A stretch of DNA of 64,000 nt, taken from contig OZ345377.1 of assembly GCA_977006965.1 (NCBI GenBank), positions 1,488,001 through 1,552,000 of the forward strand. The letters run 5' to 3'. The notes beneath the pieces are model-generated. The model did not search any database. It saw only the letters and a program-made list of their open reading frames with translations, and was not told the origin of the DNA. Numbering within the stretch: position 1 is the stretch's first letter; the number at the start of each line of letters is the position of its first letter. The position numbers were made by a program, and so were the translations under genes. Positions 1 to 9,371 of this stretch are shown piece by piece. The stretch is from Phymatolithon calcareum. Its lineage: Eukaryota > Rhodophyta > Florideophyceae > Hapalidiales.

Positions 1-2
1 AA

Positions 3-992
3 CTTGGGAAATTTGCAACATGCCAAATTGCCGACAACTGCAATACGAATCAACGTGTTGCGCATCTTCTCAATATTCCTCACGTTGGATGCAATAATCA
101 CAAGCTTAACCTGGAAATGAAAGCCTGGGTGAACTCGGACGATGACTTGTCAGCTGTCAATGAAAGTATCGAGGATACTATGCTGCAAGCCAAGCGCAAG
201 ATCAAGAGCGCTGCTGCTCTTAGAAACCTCACTGATCTGAAACCTCTCAAGCCAAACAAGACTCGCTGGTCCGGATTGTTTTACATGTTTGAACGATTCC
301 TTAGGATTCGCCCACAGCTTTCTGAGATCAGTAACAATCCGGACTGTGACTTGATCCTCAATGACAGTGCAAGCTTTGCACGTCGTGTGCAAAGGTACAC
401 TCGCATGTTTGAAGTTATAAACAAGGTAACCAAGAAACTTCAGGAGCAGGGAATTCGCCTTGCGAAGGGGCGAGCCATGCTGAATGGACTTATCCAGCTT
501 TTTTCTCAGCAGAAAAATTGTGCTAACACCGACCAGAGCCCACTTGGAGGCTGTGGACTCGGAACGCAGTACATTTCTGCAACCAGTGCCATTGTATCAG
601 ATCCTCATTTTGAATCTGGTGTCGTGAAAATACAGCAAAGGAGGACGCATACTATGACGGCTGAAGAGCGTGATGCTTGTCAAGGATTGTTGCATGAATT
701 AGACGAGAATCATCATGTTGTGCAACGGATTGCTCCTGATGGCATTGAAGACATACTTAATGCTGGAGACGACAGTTCACGTGAAGACGAGTACATCAAT
801 TGTGATTTTATTTTGGCTTCCACTGCTGAAGTAGAACGACTTTGGAGTCTTGCGAAGTATGTCCTTACTGATCAACGCTCCAGGCTAGAACCCGTGTTTT
901 TCGAGTCACTTTTGTTTTTGAAAGTGAACAGCGGATTTTGGGATCAGAATCTAGTCTCCCAGGCTGTTCGAACGTGCAGAGGGTCCACGTAA
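3..992 (+). CDS. hAT-family transposase, C-terminal part (5' end outside window)
   Basis: The frame is open from the first bases of the window to a TAA at 992, so this is the 3' part of a longer gene; the Met at 117 is internal. Translation upstream of it gives a DNC...N..VA pattern followed by VGC..HKLNL, then a TRWSG block (KPNKTRWSG). This is the order seen in hAT transposases (RNase H-like core). The C-terminus carries STAEVERLWSLAKY and an E-x3-F-E-S-L-L-F-L-K-x-N-x2-F-W block, the hAT dimerisation region. No internal stop is visible, so the element may be young or still under selection. Function by family: cut-and-paste DNA transposition. AT-rich DNA follows and could be its subterminal region. 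Confidence 0.75.
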   Translation, partial: LGKFATCQIADNCNTNQRVAHLLNIPHVGCNNHKLNLEMKAWVNSDDDLSAVNESIEDTMLQAKRKIKSAAALRNLTDLKPLKPNKTRWSGLFYMFERFLRIRPQLSEISNNPDCDLILNDSASFARRVQRYTRMFEVINKVTKKLQEQGIRLAKGRAMLNGLIQLFSQQKNCANTDQSPLGGCGLGTQYISATSAIVSDPHFESGVVKIQQRRTHTMTAEERDACQGLLHELDENHHVVQRIAPDGIEDILNAGDDSSREDEYINCDFILASTAEVERLWSLAKYVLTDQRSRLEPVFFESLLFLKVNSGFWDQNLVSQAVRTCRGST

Positions 993-1017
993 TAGAGGGA
1001 TGTAAAAACAGGGAGAA

Positions 1018-1165
1018 ATCGGCAATTAATTGCAATTAATTGGCATTATTGCAATTATTGCTAATACAAAGAATAGCAATAGCAATTTTTAATTTTCGTG
1101 GGAAGAATAATTGCAATATTTATTTTGGTGTACGATTTTTTTCCAATTAATTCCAATTATATTGC
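1018..1165. repeat. AT-rich stretch with repeated AATTGCAATTAATTG-like words
   Basis: Directly downstream of the hAT gene. Short words such as TTAATTGCAATTAATTG and CCAATTAATTCCAATTA recur, many of them palindromic. It may be the 3' subterminal region of the hAT element or simple AT-rich filler. Confidence 0.45.
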
Positions 1166-1244
1166 TCCTACCCTGGCTCTAAACCAAAATGCTTCATTTT
1201 AATGCTGAGCTACGGGGCATACTTGCCTTGCGATTATCAGACCT

Positions 1245-1300
1245 TGACACGTGTCATTTCCTCTTCTGAAACGACGTGTCATATCACATGACACGTGTAC
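1245..1300. promoter_or_regulatory. Cluster of TGACACGT/ACGTGTCA (G-box-like) sites
   Basis: A perfect 12-bp palindrome TGACACGTGTCA lies at 1245-1256, ACGTGTCA recurs at about 1274, and TGACACGTGTAC at 1289-1300. The ACGT core is bound by bZIP/bHLH proteins in plants. Because this sits beyond a hAT gene it could equally be a set of transposase-binding subterminal repeats. Confidence 0.35.
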
Positions 1301-1383
1301 GCGTGTACAGAGATCACAGTGTCAAACTGAAGTGATCTGGTGCTTGAGTTCGAAGAAGTCACATCCAAGAGTCCTCTAGTGTC

Positions 1384-1962
1384 AAAATCGTTGAGGGACC
1401 TGCTCTTTAAAGACGAAGGAGAAGGCTTGGAGGCGAGCAGAAAGAGGAATATTCCTTATGATATTCCCGGGTCTACTCCCGCCATCATCATACTACCGAA
1501 AGCACGTCACCGCCAATTGGCGATTAAATGGGCATTCGGACGTTTTCCCCCATTGAGTACCACACTTCTGGAAGACAAATTCGGTGAAATCGTACCAACT
1601 CTCATGAAAAAGGTCGAAGTGTACCTTCAAAGATATCGACTAACAGAAGAGGAGACTAGTGAGACTGAAAAGGCACTTGACAAAGTACTATTCCTCACAA
1701 TCGTCTTTTATGACGACATGGAATAGACCAAGACAAAATAGAACGGCGACGCTGACATTCCTACGAACAGGACAAGTGGACTCTAAGCTTTTCCCTCCAC
1801 CTTCTCTGGAGGAGGGTTTTTGCAGCTAGGGCTACGACGATAGCAACGAGCTTTTGCGGGCTTTAACGGAGCTACCAAGGTAGTAGCATCTGAAACGCAT
1901 CTCCCTTACAGTCTTATGAGTGTTTCTGAGGGCGTTTAATAAATTCAAAATTCAAAAAAAAA
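1384..1962 (+). mobile_element. LINE family A1, 5'-truncated copy with 13-bp TSD
   Basis: Flanked by identical GTCCTCTAGTGTC at 1371-1383 and 1963-1975. It starts inside the ORF2 C-terminus (SKSLRDLLFKDEG) and reads open to TAG at 1726, matching the C-terminus of the long A1 copy at 26-31 kb (RHRQLA.KWAFGRFPP, ..LF.TIVFYDDME end). A ~220-bp 3' UTR follows, with a stem-loop, ending AATAAATTCAAAATTC plus a run of A. The short open frame from 1340 includes flanking DNA, so its first Met is not meaningful. Truncation plus TSD is typical of target-primed reverse transcription. Confidence 0.85.
1793..1816 (+). other. Stem-loop in the A1 LINE 3' UTR
   Basis: CCTCCA at 1794-1799 pairs with TGGAGG at 1807-1812. 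The same position in the other A1 copies (about 26340-26375, 38345-38365 and 52975-53000, minus strand) keeps a pairable stem although the bases vary. This suggests a structure recognised by the LINE reverse transcriptase. Confidence 0.45.
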
Positions 1963-2193
1963 GTCCTCTAGTGTCTTTGTGACGAACACCCTCAATTGAG
2001 GGTTGATTGAAAAGCTCGAAAATTTTGCAAAAAGAATGCGGAACAGTTTTTGAAAATGTTTTGTTAAGAATGCTGACAACCTCCATGAGATTGATGCGTT
2101 TGATGAGCCTAAGAATGAGTAGCTTTCGTTGGCAAAAAATAATTGATTCTCGTTCCCTCAACTGAGGAAAACTTCCGGTCACATACACACTAG

Positions 2194-3639
2194 GCATTTA
2201 ATCTAAGCATCTCCCTGAGAAATCCTTCTTCAACCTTTACTTTCTGCTAACAAGTGTTACCTGGGGCGCCCGGGCTACGGCGTGCGGACGAAAATATCTG
2301 GGCTATGACAATGGAAATGTAAAGGTAGCTTCTGGGGCAGAGTTAAAATGTTGCACGTTTCAACCAGTTTCCAAATAGTTTGTTTTTATTTGGTGAGTAT
2401 TCACGCTTGTAATCAATCCTCTGGAACTGCATAGGGCTCTCGGACGAGAACGTACGGCCCCATAGTATCTACACGTATTGTATCGGAGGTTTTCTTCTCC
2501 AGTCATCCTCCGCCGCAGCGAGGAACAGCTTTCAAATTTTTGTGACAAGCAGGATCATAGTAATCATGGAAGAAGTGGACTATGTGCAAAAGGGAGTGTG
2601 ACAGCTGCACGAGCTAATCAGAGACAGCAAGAGAAGAAGATGCAAAATGAAAGTAAAATAAATCACGAATGTGAATCACAAGATGTAGTTCTGATTCATA
2701 TAATCTTGTTCTTCACTTGATTGCAGTCTTGGACTAAGTTGCTGTGTTCCATGTGGGCAGTTCAAAACCAAACGGTTCCTTAATCAATGTATGTGAAAGT
2801 GAGTGTTCAGCAGCATTTATAGTACTACACGTAAACAATAAAAGCGTCCGATAGGACCCTTCAAATTTAAAGTAAATTTCAATGGGAAGCACTGACAGGC
2901 CGTACGCGAGGGTTCGCCACAGCGAAAGTTCTGTAAGCTGCTTTCCTGGGCCTGAAGTGAGGGTCCTCGGAAGCGCCCTTCGAAAAAAGCTCCAGAAAAG
3001 CCACCGCCTTTTGCCAGAATCGGTTCAAAATATTTCACAATTGTAAGTTCTACTTTTGTTGTTTTACGGTTTCTTCAACTTTCAAGGCATTGAACACTGC
3101 ACTCTGTGCTAATCGCTCTTGCCATTGTAATCTGTTACCAGCCCAACAAGCTAATTCCATCACTTCCTGATGGTAACATCACCAAAAGTATACGGCATTT
3201 TAAAAAAAAACACGCCAAGTCTGAGACGAAGAGTCCCTTATCCCTACTCATGTAAGCGTATCTACCGCGTTGCAGCCCTCAGAAATACGATCTGAACCTC
3301 TTTGACCTGTCCGTATCTAAATATGCACAAGCATAAGGTGTCTCATTGATAAGACCTCATTCCCTTCCCTTCGTGCGCAGTGCTGATGGCCACCCTTTGT
3401 CGCCTATAGATAGTGCTGAAAAAGCCAATCTGGGTTGAATGTCTTGCCAAAGACATCGAACTCTTTCAAATGGCGATAGGCCTCTAACGACAAACAGGCC
3501 CTGATTTCACATTCGTCTTCAACCTGCTGATTTGCGTACAGTCGCCGCTTTCTTTTTGCATTCGGAAACTGAATATGTGCGTGCAATTCTGAAGATATTT
3601 AGCTGTTGACAACATCCAAGGGGCTTTGAATGATCAGAT
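2194..3639. other. No recognised gene
   Basis: Short ORFs only (80 codons or fewer). I recognise no domain, element terminus or RNA gene here. Confidence 0.5.
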
Positions 3640-3965
3640 TTTCAGCGCAGATGTGAATGTTCAAAGAGTCAAGAAGGACCATGACTGTTCATGTATTCGC
3701 TACGGCTGCTTATCTTAAAAATATCCGGTGGGACAGTGAATGCTAATTCCTCATCGCGAACGTGAATGTTCATATAATCGCGGAAGGCTTTAATTGTTCA
3801 CATTTTATCGCCACGGCTGTGAAGCCTCTCCGTACTTATTCGGGCTGTGCATGTTCATAATTCTCACGCGGTCTGTGAATGTTCACAGAATGCATTCCGG
3901 CTGTAAATGTTCACAATATGCATTCCGGATGCTTTGAATGTTCACAGTATGCATTCAGGACTTGA
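3640..3965. repeat. Degenerate minisatellite with GTGAATGTTCA core
   Basis: The word GTGAATGTTCA(C) recurs about ten times. The clearest part is 3870-3960, where the period is about 29-31 bp and units read TGTGAATGTTCACAGAATGC, with variants including TGTAAATGTTCACAATATGC. GTGAATGTTCAC is itself close to palindromic. The older units towards 3640 are badly diverged. Confidence 0.6.
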
Positions 3966-4006
3966 AGGACTTCACTATCGATGTCGTATTGTGCTCCAGA
4001 GACATA

Positions 4007-4234
4007 CGATGGAGTTTGCTCGGACACATCCTTAGAATGGATGAAAGTCGGTTGGTTCGTTAAGGGCTACTTCACACTGTCCGATCAACCCCAGATTCAA
4101 TATTTGGCGACGTCCCCAACCTCGACGTGCAAGCAGCAGTCAAACTCGCAGCAAATAGATTAGAATGGAAGAAACTTAGGTCCTCAAAGTGTTGCTAGTC
4201 CCACAAGGGGAATACGCAAAATGAATGAATGAAT
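4007..4234 (+). pseudogene. LINE ORF2 C-terminal remnant with (GAAT)n tail
   Basis: Reading from 4007 gives RWSLLGHILRMDE, then one in-frame TAA, then IFGDVPNLDVQAAVKLA..NRLEWKKL and a TAG at 4196-4198. L-G-H-x-L-R-M followed by a basic W-K-K-L end is the C-terminus seen in many non-LTR retrotransposons. The tail ATGAATGAATGAATC at 4221-4234 fits the microsatellite-like 3' ends of such elements. It differs from the other LINE families here. Confidence 0.6.
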
Positions 4235-4361
4235 CAGGCCATGAATATTCAAAATATGAATTCCAGATCTGTATGATAACATTATTCAATCGGCTGTTTT
4301 CTGGATTGATCGAGTAACTAGTTCGTCACATTGCACATAAACGATCACGTCTCACATCTGA

Positions 4362-4960
4362 TCTACTTTCGCAATCGCCGTTCATGACGGTCGAAAAATC
4401 AAACACTCGTTCGCGGCAGCGCTTCTCCACACCCTACCGACTGCGTTTGATAATATAAGCCCGCTCGAGAGAAGTTTTATCGTCATGAATTTAAATCCCA
4501 CGTTTTCTCTATCCGCTTCGCTGCCCGTCGATTTCCAATTGCTCGAACGTCCAAACAGCCGCAGAGTGCGCGGCTCCAACCCGTCCTCTTCACCCTGGTA
4601 CTTGCATCGACAGCCATCATCTGGAGCTGGAGGATTGGTTCGGATCTGTGGTTTCAATACTCGAAGATCTCCTCCACATGGCAAAGCTGTGGTTCGTAGA
4701 AATGGCGTCTGAACTACTTTCGCAACGACTCCAGCCGTTTTGTTTATGGCGGCCGAAAAATCAATCATTGAATAGCAGCAGCGCTTTTCCACATGCTACC
4801 CACCGCGTGCGCAGAGCCACGAAACGCGCGGCTGTAGCGCTTCCTCTCCACCCTTTTATTTCATCGACTGCCATAAGCTTGAGCTAGAGTATTGCTGCAT
4901 TTCGTATTGGTGGTTTCGATATACGGAACTTCATTCCTCACTGCAGAGTTGTGGTTCGTG
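4362..4960. repeat. Diverged tandem duplication, unit about 350 bp
   Basis: CTACTTTCGCAA...CGGTCGAAAAATCAA at 4362 recurs as CTACTTTCGCAA...CGGCCGAAAAATCAA at 4713. Both are followed by a GCAGCGCTT(C/T)TCCACA.CCTACC stretch, and later by CATCGAC(A/T)GCCATCA or similar and GTGGTTTC. ORFs here are short and not conserved between units. Confidence 0.5.
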
Positions 4961-5196
4961 GTAACATCGTTTGTGGCAGTTTAAGTGTCTTCCGTTCGCT
5001 GTTCATCTCAGCTCTGGTTGAACATGGTGTTCAAACGCGAGGACCACTACCATTTTTCACCGTGCGAGCAAGCGCCAAAAGTGTGTGGCTATCAAAAGCG
5101 GCTTCATGTACATTGACAAGCCGATACTAAGCGCTTCATACGGAAAGAGCATCGGCGTGTCCCGAAAGCGTCACTTGTGCCATTTCACTCAGGATA

Positions 5197-5426
5197 TTGT
5201 CAACCGGCTGAGGGGGTAGACATGCCGATGATCGGCTTCCTCTTGCAACTGATTGCTCCTATGTCATCCCTAGGGATGACATAGAATATTGATTGCTTCT
5301 ATGTCATCCCTAGAGATGACATAGAATATTGATTGCTCTATGTCATCCCTAGGGATGACATAGCAGCTTTGATAGGAGACTCGTACGAAATCCTTATTTT
5401 CCACTTGTTTCTCAGCCGGTTGACAA
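5197..5426. repeat. 16-bp inverted repeat enclosing three 26-bp palindromes
   Basis: TTGTCAACCGGCTGAG (5197-5212) is exactly inverted at 5411-5426. Inside, CTATGTCATCCC/TAGGGATGACATAG palindromes lie at 5259-5284 (perfect), 5299-5324 (one mismatch) and 5338-5363 (perfect), spaced 39-40 bp. They are separated by the direct repeat AATATTGATTGCT. No ORF is convincing here. Confidence 0.85.
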
Positions 5427-5430
5427 GCGT

Positions 5431-5551
5431 GTTGTGCACCGTACTCTCGGGATGACAATCGCCCTTAGGCCATGATATTCGGACCTCGGCTGCGCCTCGG
5501 TTGAATATCATGCCCTCGGGCTCATGTCATCCCTCGCAGCCGGTGCACAAC
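5431..5551. repeat. Nested hairpin of three concentric inverted repeats
   Basis: Outer arms GTTGTGCACCG (5431-5441) and CGGTGCACAAC (5541-5551). Middle arms GGGATGACA (5449-5457) and TGTCATCCC (5525-5533), which reuse the half-site of the upstream palindromes. Inner arms CATGATATTC (5471-5480) and GAATATCATG (5503-5512). The loop is GC-rich (ACCTCGGCTGCGCCTCGG). Confidence 0.85.
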
Positions 5552-5719
5552 CCCCACTTGCTGAGCCTGGGTCCATATACTGGTATGTTTGATTTCGAGG
5601 AAGCCATGACATTGAAATCTGCTGACTCTTGTTCTCGGATTTTTTGAAGATCATCTCATAGGCATCAAATTGCGGTGGAATTTAAGATTAATGTTCGCTG
5701 TGGTTTCGACAATCGGAAA

Positions 5720-6070
5720 TCAGTTCATCATTTGATAGATACGGCAGGTGTATATGCCGTGGGCCGGTCAGTCTCGGGCTTCGGGATACTTCTGTACGAT
5801 GCGGATGAATCTATTGTCCTGATTCGGCAATATTGGATGAATTTGCGGGATTCCTCCATGTATTGGGAATTGTACAATGAACCCCCACCGTCTTTCTATC
5901 AAGAGCGCCTTCCTCTAGTTTGATTGGAAGTACAGGAAGATATTTCCAGTTTTTCTTTGCTGGTAACGCCGCCTTTGTGTCTTCGTCGTTGGCAATCGTA
6001 ATTGACGAACTATGCATGGACGCAAAGGCGTTGACATTTGCAGCAGGCGTTGCATTTCTGGAGACAAAAT
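5720..6070. repeat. Single diverged unit of the ~390-bp repeat family
   Basis: CTTTGCTGGTAACGCCGCCTTTGTGTCTTCGTCGTTGGCA... and the following GCATGGACGCAAAGGCGTTGACATTTGCAGCAGGCGTTGCA match the arrays at 13.7-15.6 and 22.8-24.4 kb. The leader (TTTGCGGGATTCCTCCATGTATT...) matches the leader of the second array at about 22875. It is cut at about 6075 by the left terminal repeat of the DIRS-like element. Confidence 0.65.
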
Positions 6071-6075
6071 TTTGG

Positions 6076-6615
6076 TTTTCATGTACTTGATTCAAGTATT
6101 AAGCGTGAAAACAATATTTGCCACACCGTACGATGCCGCGATTCAGTCTGCGAGGCTCATGGGAGAAAAGCTGTGAGGTTGGCAAGGGGTCCTTGACAGC
6201 GATTGGTCAACGGCCATAATGGCACGCGAAGACAAGTGATTGGACACTGGCTGTTGGATGAATGTTGAAGAGACACAAGAACCGCCATTGTCGGGTGCAT
6301 CCGAGTCGGACAAATGCTCCCGGGATCCGAAAGTATTTTCCTCGGCGATTCGAGACGTTCGCCATGCGTCTCCGTCGGATCTGCTTCGCGCGTCGGCGCA
6401 ACGGTCTAAAGGAAGCAACACGAGCTTGCGAGCGGCGCGCGGATGTACCGACGGCAGCGCCACCCCCGGCCACCGAAAGTGTCTGTCTATGCGATTCGGG
6501 CCGTTCGCCATACGTCTGGGTTGGCTCCGTTTTGCGCGACGACGCCCAAGCAGTATAAGAGACCCCTTCGTCTGCGAGCCGTCAACTCTTTCTTCCTCAG
6601 GGCTTACCTTTCAAC
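6076..6615 (+). repeat. Left direct terminal repeat of the DIRS-like element
   Basis: Matches 10567-11106 at a constant offset of 4491 bp. I noticed only three differences (6402, 6530 and about 6598), so the two copies diverged recently. ORFs on both strands inside it occur in both copies simply because the DNA is duplicated. Confidence 0.9.
6554..6560 (+). promoter_or_regulatory. TATA-like box in the left terminal repeat
   Basis: CAGTATAAGAGACC lies about 140 bp upstream of the Gag start, in the part of the repeat where an element promoter is expected. The copy in the right repeat is at 11045-11051. Confidence 0.4.
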
Positions 6616-6695
6616 TGTGAAAGGTTCACGGCTTTTTGCTGTCTGCAGCCTGAATTTCGTTGCCGGCTATTGTCGGTTTCGTTGCTACCTGTGGT

Positions 6696-7358
6696 ATGTC
6701 ACTTAATATTTCTGAATTTTTTGCCGAAGTTCAAGAAGCGGAGAAAGAGTTCACAAGCGCGTTCAAGGGAAAGCTCGAATCCTTGTCCGAAGAGCGTCTG
6801 GCATCCTACACTGCTGTGCTGGAATCTCAGACTCGTCTCATTACCAACGAGTGCTTGCCGAGCCCATTTCGGTTGACAGACGACGCGAGGAGGCAACCAG
6901 GGTTCTTTTCGGATACCAGCGCATTTCGGAAGGAGCTAGAGAAAATTCTTCCGTCGGTTGCAAAGCACGAACTATCCTATTTGAATGCTTTCGGAGTCTA
7001 CAATTCGCTTGCCTGGTGTGCTCGGCGCAAGTCCAAGGTCTACGCGCAGTGTGACAAAACTCTCGAGCACGCCGGGTTCCTGGGTCTTGCTTTCGCCTTC
7101 AACTCTGTTGCCGACCAGATTGCATTTGCGCGGCGTGATTACTTCAAGCAAGTACTCGAGCACGGTCTTCTCATCGCTAACTCCCAGTGTACTGCTTTCG
7201 AGGCGCGCGCCTCTGGTATGTACTCTGACTCTTTCAGCGCTTCTCTACAGGCTGCACAGAGCGACTACCGGAAATTCCTGCTCAACGAAACCGCCAAGCA
7301 GCAAGCGAAGAAAGACGTTCACGCTCAGGCAGCCGGTTCCAATAGCGGTCGAAACTAG
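6696..7358 (+). CDS. Gag-like ORF1 of the DIRS-like element
   Basis: The reading frame runs from 6660. I prefer the Met at 6696 (MSLNISEFFAEVQEAEKEF), giving about 220 aa. The protein is Ala-rich and helical, has a basic Lys/Gln-rich C-terminus (ETAKQQAKKDVHAQ) and lacks a visible zinc knuckle. It lies just after the left terminal repeat and ends 17 bp before the RT frame, the place of Gag in YR retrotransposons. Expected role: nucleic-acid-binding coat protein. The assignment is by position and composition, not by a motif. Confidence 0.55.
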   Translation: MSLNISEFFAEVQEAEKEFTSAFKGKLESLSEERLASYTAVLESQTRLITNECLPSPFRLTDDARRQPGFFSDTSAFRKELEKILPSVAKHELSYLNAFGVYNSLAWCARRKSKVYAQCDKTLEHAGFLGLAFAFNSVADQIAFARRDYFKQVLEHGLLIANSQCTAFEARASGMYSDSFSASLQAAQSDYRKFLLNETAKQQAKKDVHAQAAGSNSGRN

Positions 7359-7375
7359 CGGTACTCGTACACGCG

Positions 7376-9371
7376 ATGGCCGTCAGGAAATATCCATACT
7401 ACGACCTCGTCGAACGTGCGATTTCAGCCTGGCAGGAGTCGACGAATATCGGGTCGGAGAGGGCACGAGTGTTACAGGAAGGAATTGTGGACCCTCAGAT
7501 CGACTACGAATATGGTCTTCCCGACCTGGCGCCCATACCGCAGGATCTGCGTTCGATACAGTTTGGCGAAGAGGACCTGCGAAAGGGAATGCTTCCGGAA
7601 AATCAATTTTACCGGGAGATGGGCGAGGAGGACATGAAAAGGATTCGGAAAAGCGGGAAGCTCGTTTCGAGCGCGTTTACTGTTTGGCAGGAAAAAGACG
7701 GAGTCCAGGAGGGCCGCTTTGTAATCTCTTTAAACCGGCTTACAAAGTTCTGCAAACATCGCTATTGCCGCATGGAAAAGGCAGCGGAATTTGCAGCGCT
7801 CGTGAAGCAGGGAGACCGGATGATATCTTTCGACATCGTCTGGGTACCGACACCTACGCCTGCATCCGAGCATGGTGGACTATTTCGACTTCAACTACAA
7901 CGGAAAGTATTATCAGTGCCTTGCCCTTCCGTTTGGATGGGGGCCTTCATCATATTGGTTCACCAGATTTCTCGCTCCCGTTATCGAAGTAATCAGGTCT
8001 TGGGGATGTTTGGTGCTAGTGTACATGGACGATGTGTTGGTGATCCCGCGTCGATGGAAGGTGGCTACGGAGAAAGACTGCGTCTGGGCGTCAAGACGAA
8101 TCGGTCTGCTTTTGAATTCTCTGGGCATTACACGCCATCCTTGAAAGGGATGTTGGGGAAAAGGGGCGCAGGTGCTTCACCACTTGGGTTTCATTTTCGA
8201 TACCATCAAGATGATGTTTTTCATCCCCGTAGCGAAGCAAGAGAAGATCAAGAGTCTCTCTGGCAAGCTGTTGCACGAAGCAAAGTACGGTCGACGGTGG
8301 GTTTCGGTCCGCTCCCTTTCCAAGTTCTTAGGGTGCTCAACGTCTCTAAGTCTGGCAGTTCCGCTTGCTCGTTATTACAATCGGGCATTGTACAAGTCGC
8401 TAAATGGGAAGTGGAGCGTCGTCGGGGGGAGGCTGCGGACGAGGCTCTCGGCGCAATCGTTTCGGGACTTGATGCACTGGAAGAAGCTAGACCACGCCGG
8501 AAGACCCATGCAGCCACTACCATCAGTATTGACAATTCATTCGGATGCGTCAGACCTTGGTTGGGGTGGAACAGTTTCTGCAACGGGTGGGGGCGAGGCT
8601 GGGAGCGCCGGGGAGAAAGAGTTCCAAGGCATTTGGACACCGACGGACCAGTGCCGCACAATACTGTGGAGGGAGCTCAAAGGTATGTTGCTAACAGTGG
8701 AAAAGGCAGCAGATATGGCGGACGCTCGCGGTCGCTCATCGAACGAGTGGACCAACATGCTTTGCTATCAGGACAACAGCGCATGCAGATACATTGTCCG
8801 AAATATGTGTACTGCGTCCGACGAAGTTATGCCGCTATTACGCCGCCTCCAACGCCTCCTCGAAGCCCGGCGAGTTGGGTTAGACGTGCGGTGGCTCCCA
8901 TCAGCGGTAAATCTCCACGCGGATCGCCTCAGCCGGACATGGGACCCGACGGACTTGCAACTCAGGCGCGCCGCCTTGCGCTTGCTGAGAAGCTGGTTCC
9001 ACGGAGACCCTATCCGCCCAACCTTCAAATATCGCCGTCTTCGGATCGAGCACCCAATTTCCCAAAGGAAAACAGCAATGTCGGTCCTTCACCAGGACTG
9101 GGGAGACGGGAAAGCACGTCTGTTCAATCCCCCTTTCAATATGATCTCGCTGACGCTGTTCAAAATAGCTCGCGAGGGCGGGAGAGGGCTTCTTATTCTC
9201 CCCGACTGGCCGAACCAGGTGTGGTATCCCGCAGTGAGAGCTTTGTGCAGCTCATGGATACCGTTGGGAATGCATCCCAGCATCGCCCTCGTAGGCCGAA
9301 GGACGATCAACACTTCCTGGAAGATGGCGGTAGCGGTGATCAATATGCCGGAACTCAAGCACAACATGTGA
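7376..9371 (+). pseudogene. Reverse transcriptase/RNase H ORF of the DIRS-like element, frameshifted
   Basis: The RT begins in the frame of 7376: fingers region with RFVISLNRLTKFCK and then MISFDI. At about 7837 the frame changes (2-nt loss or 1-nt gain) to SSGYRHLRLHPS, followed by LALPFGWGPSSYWFT and the catalytic Y-M-D-D at 8022-8033. A TGA at 8142-8144 interrupts the same frame, which then continues from 8172 through LHHLGF, an LSKFLG block and the RNase H start HSDASDLGWGG, to a stop at 9371. The CYQDNSA and LPSAVNLHADRLSR blocks supply further RNase H residues, as in DIRS elements. The two lesions make this copy non-functional unless recoding occurs. Confidence 0.8.

Larger units (their letters stand above)
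1376..2193 (+). mobile_element. MITE-1 of a CTAG-flanked family, interrupted by the A1 LINE
   Basis: The left terminus CTAGTGTC is at 1376-1383 and is duplicated at 1968-1975 by the LINE insertion. After the LINE it continues TTTGTGAC, and the right end is GTCACATACACACTAG ending at 2193. The termini are inverted repeats (CTAGTGTCTTTGTGAC against CTAGTGTGTATGTGAC). Just inside each end is a CCCTCAATTGAGGG or CCCTCAACTGAGG palindrome. Without the LINE it is about 226 bp, with no coding capacity. Two relatives lie at 21193-21592 and 55320-55396. Confidence 0.75.

Noticed and set aside
5259-5363. CRISPR-like array (repeats every 39-40 bp)
   Set aside because: Only three palindromic repeats with identical, not unique, spacers in a eukaryotic context.
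6143-6620. Several ORFs (60-126 codons) on both strands, repeated at 10634-11210
   Set aside because: They lie inside the direct terminal repeats; identical ORFs at both places reflect the duplicated DNA. No domain in any.
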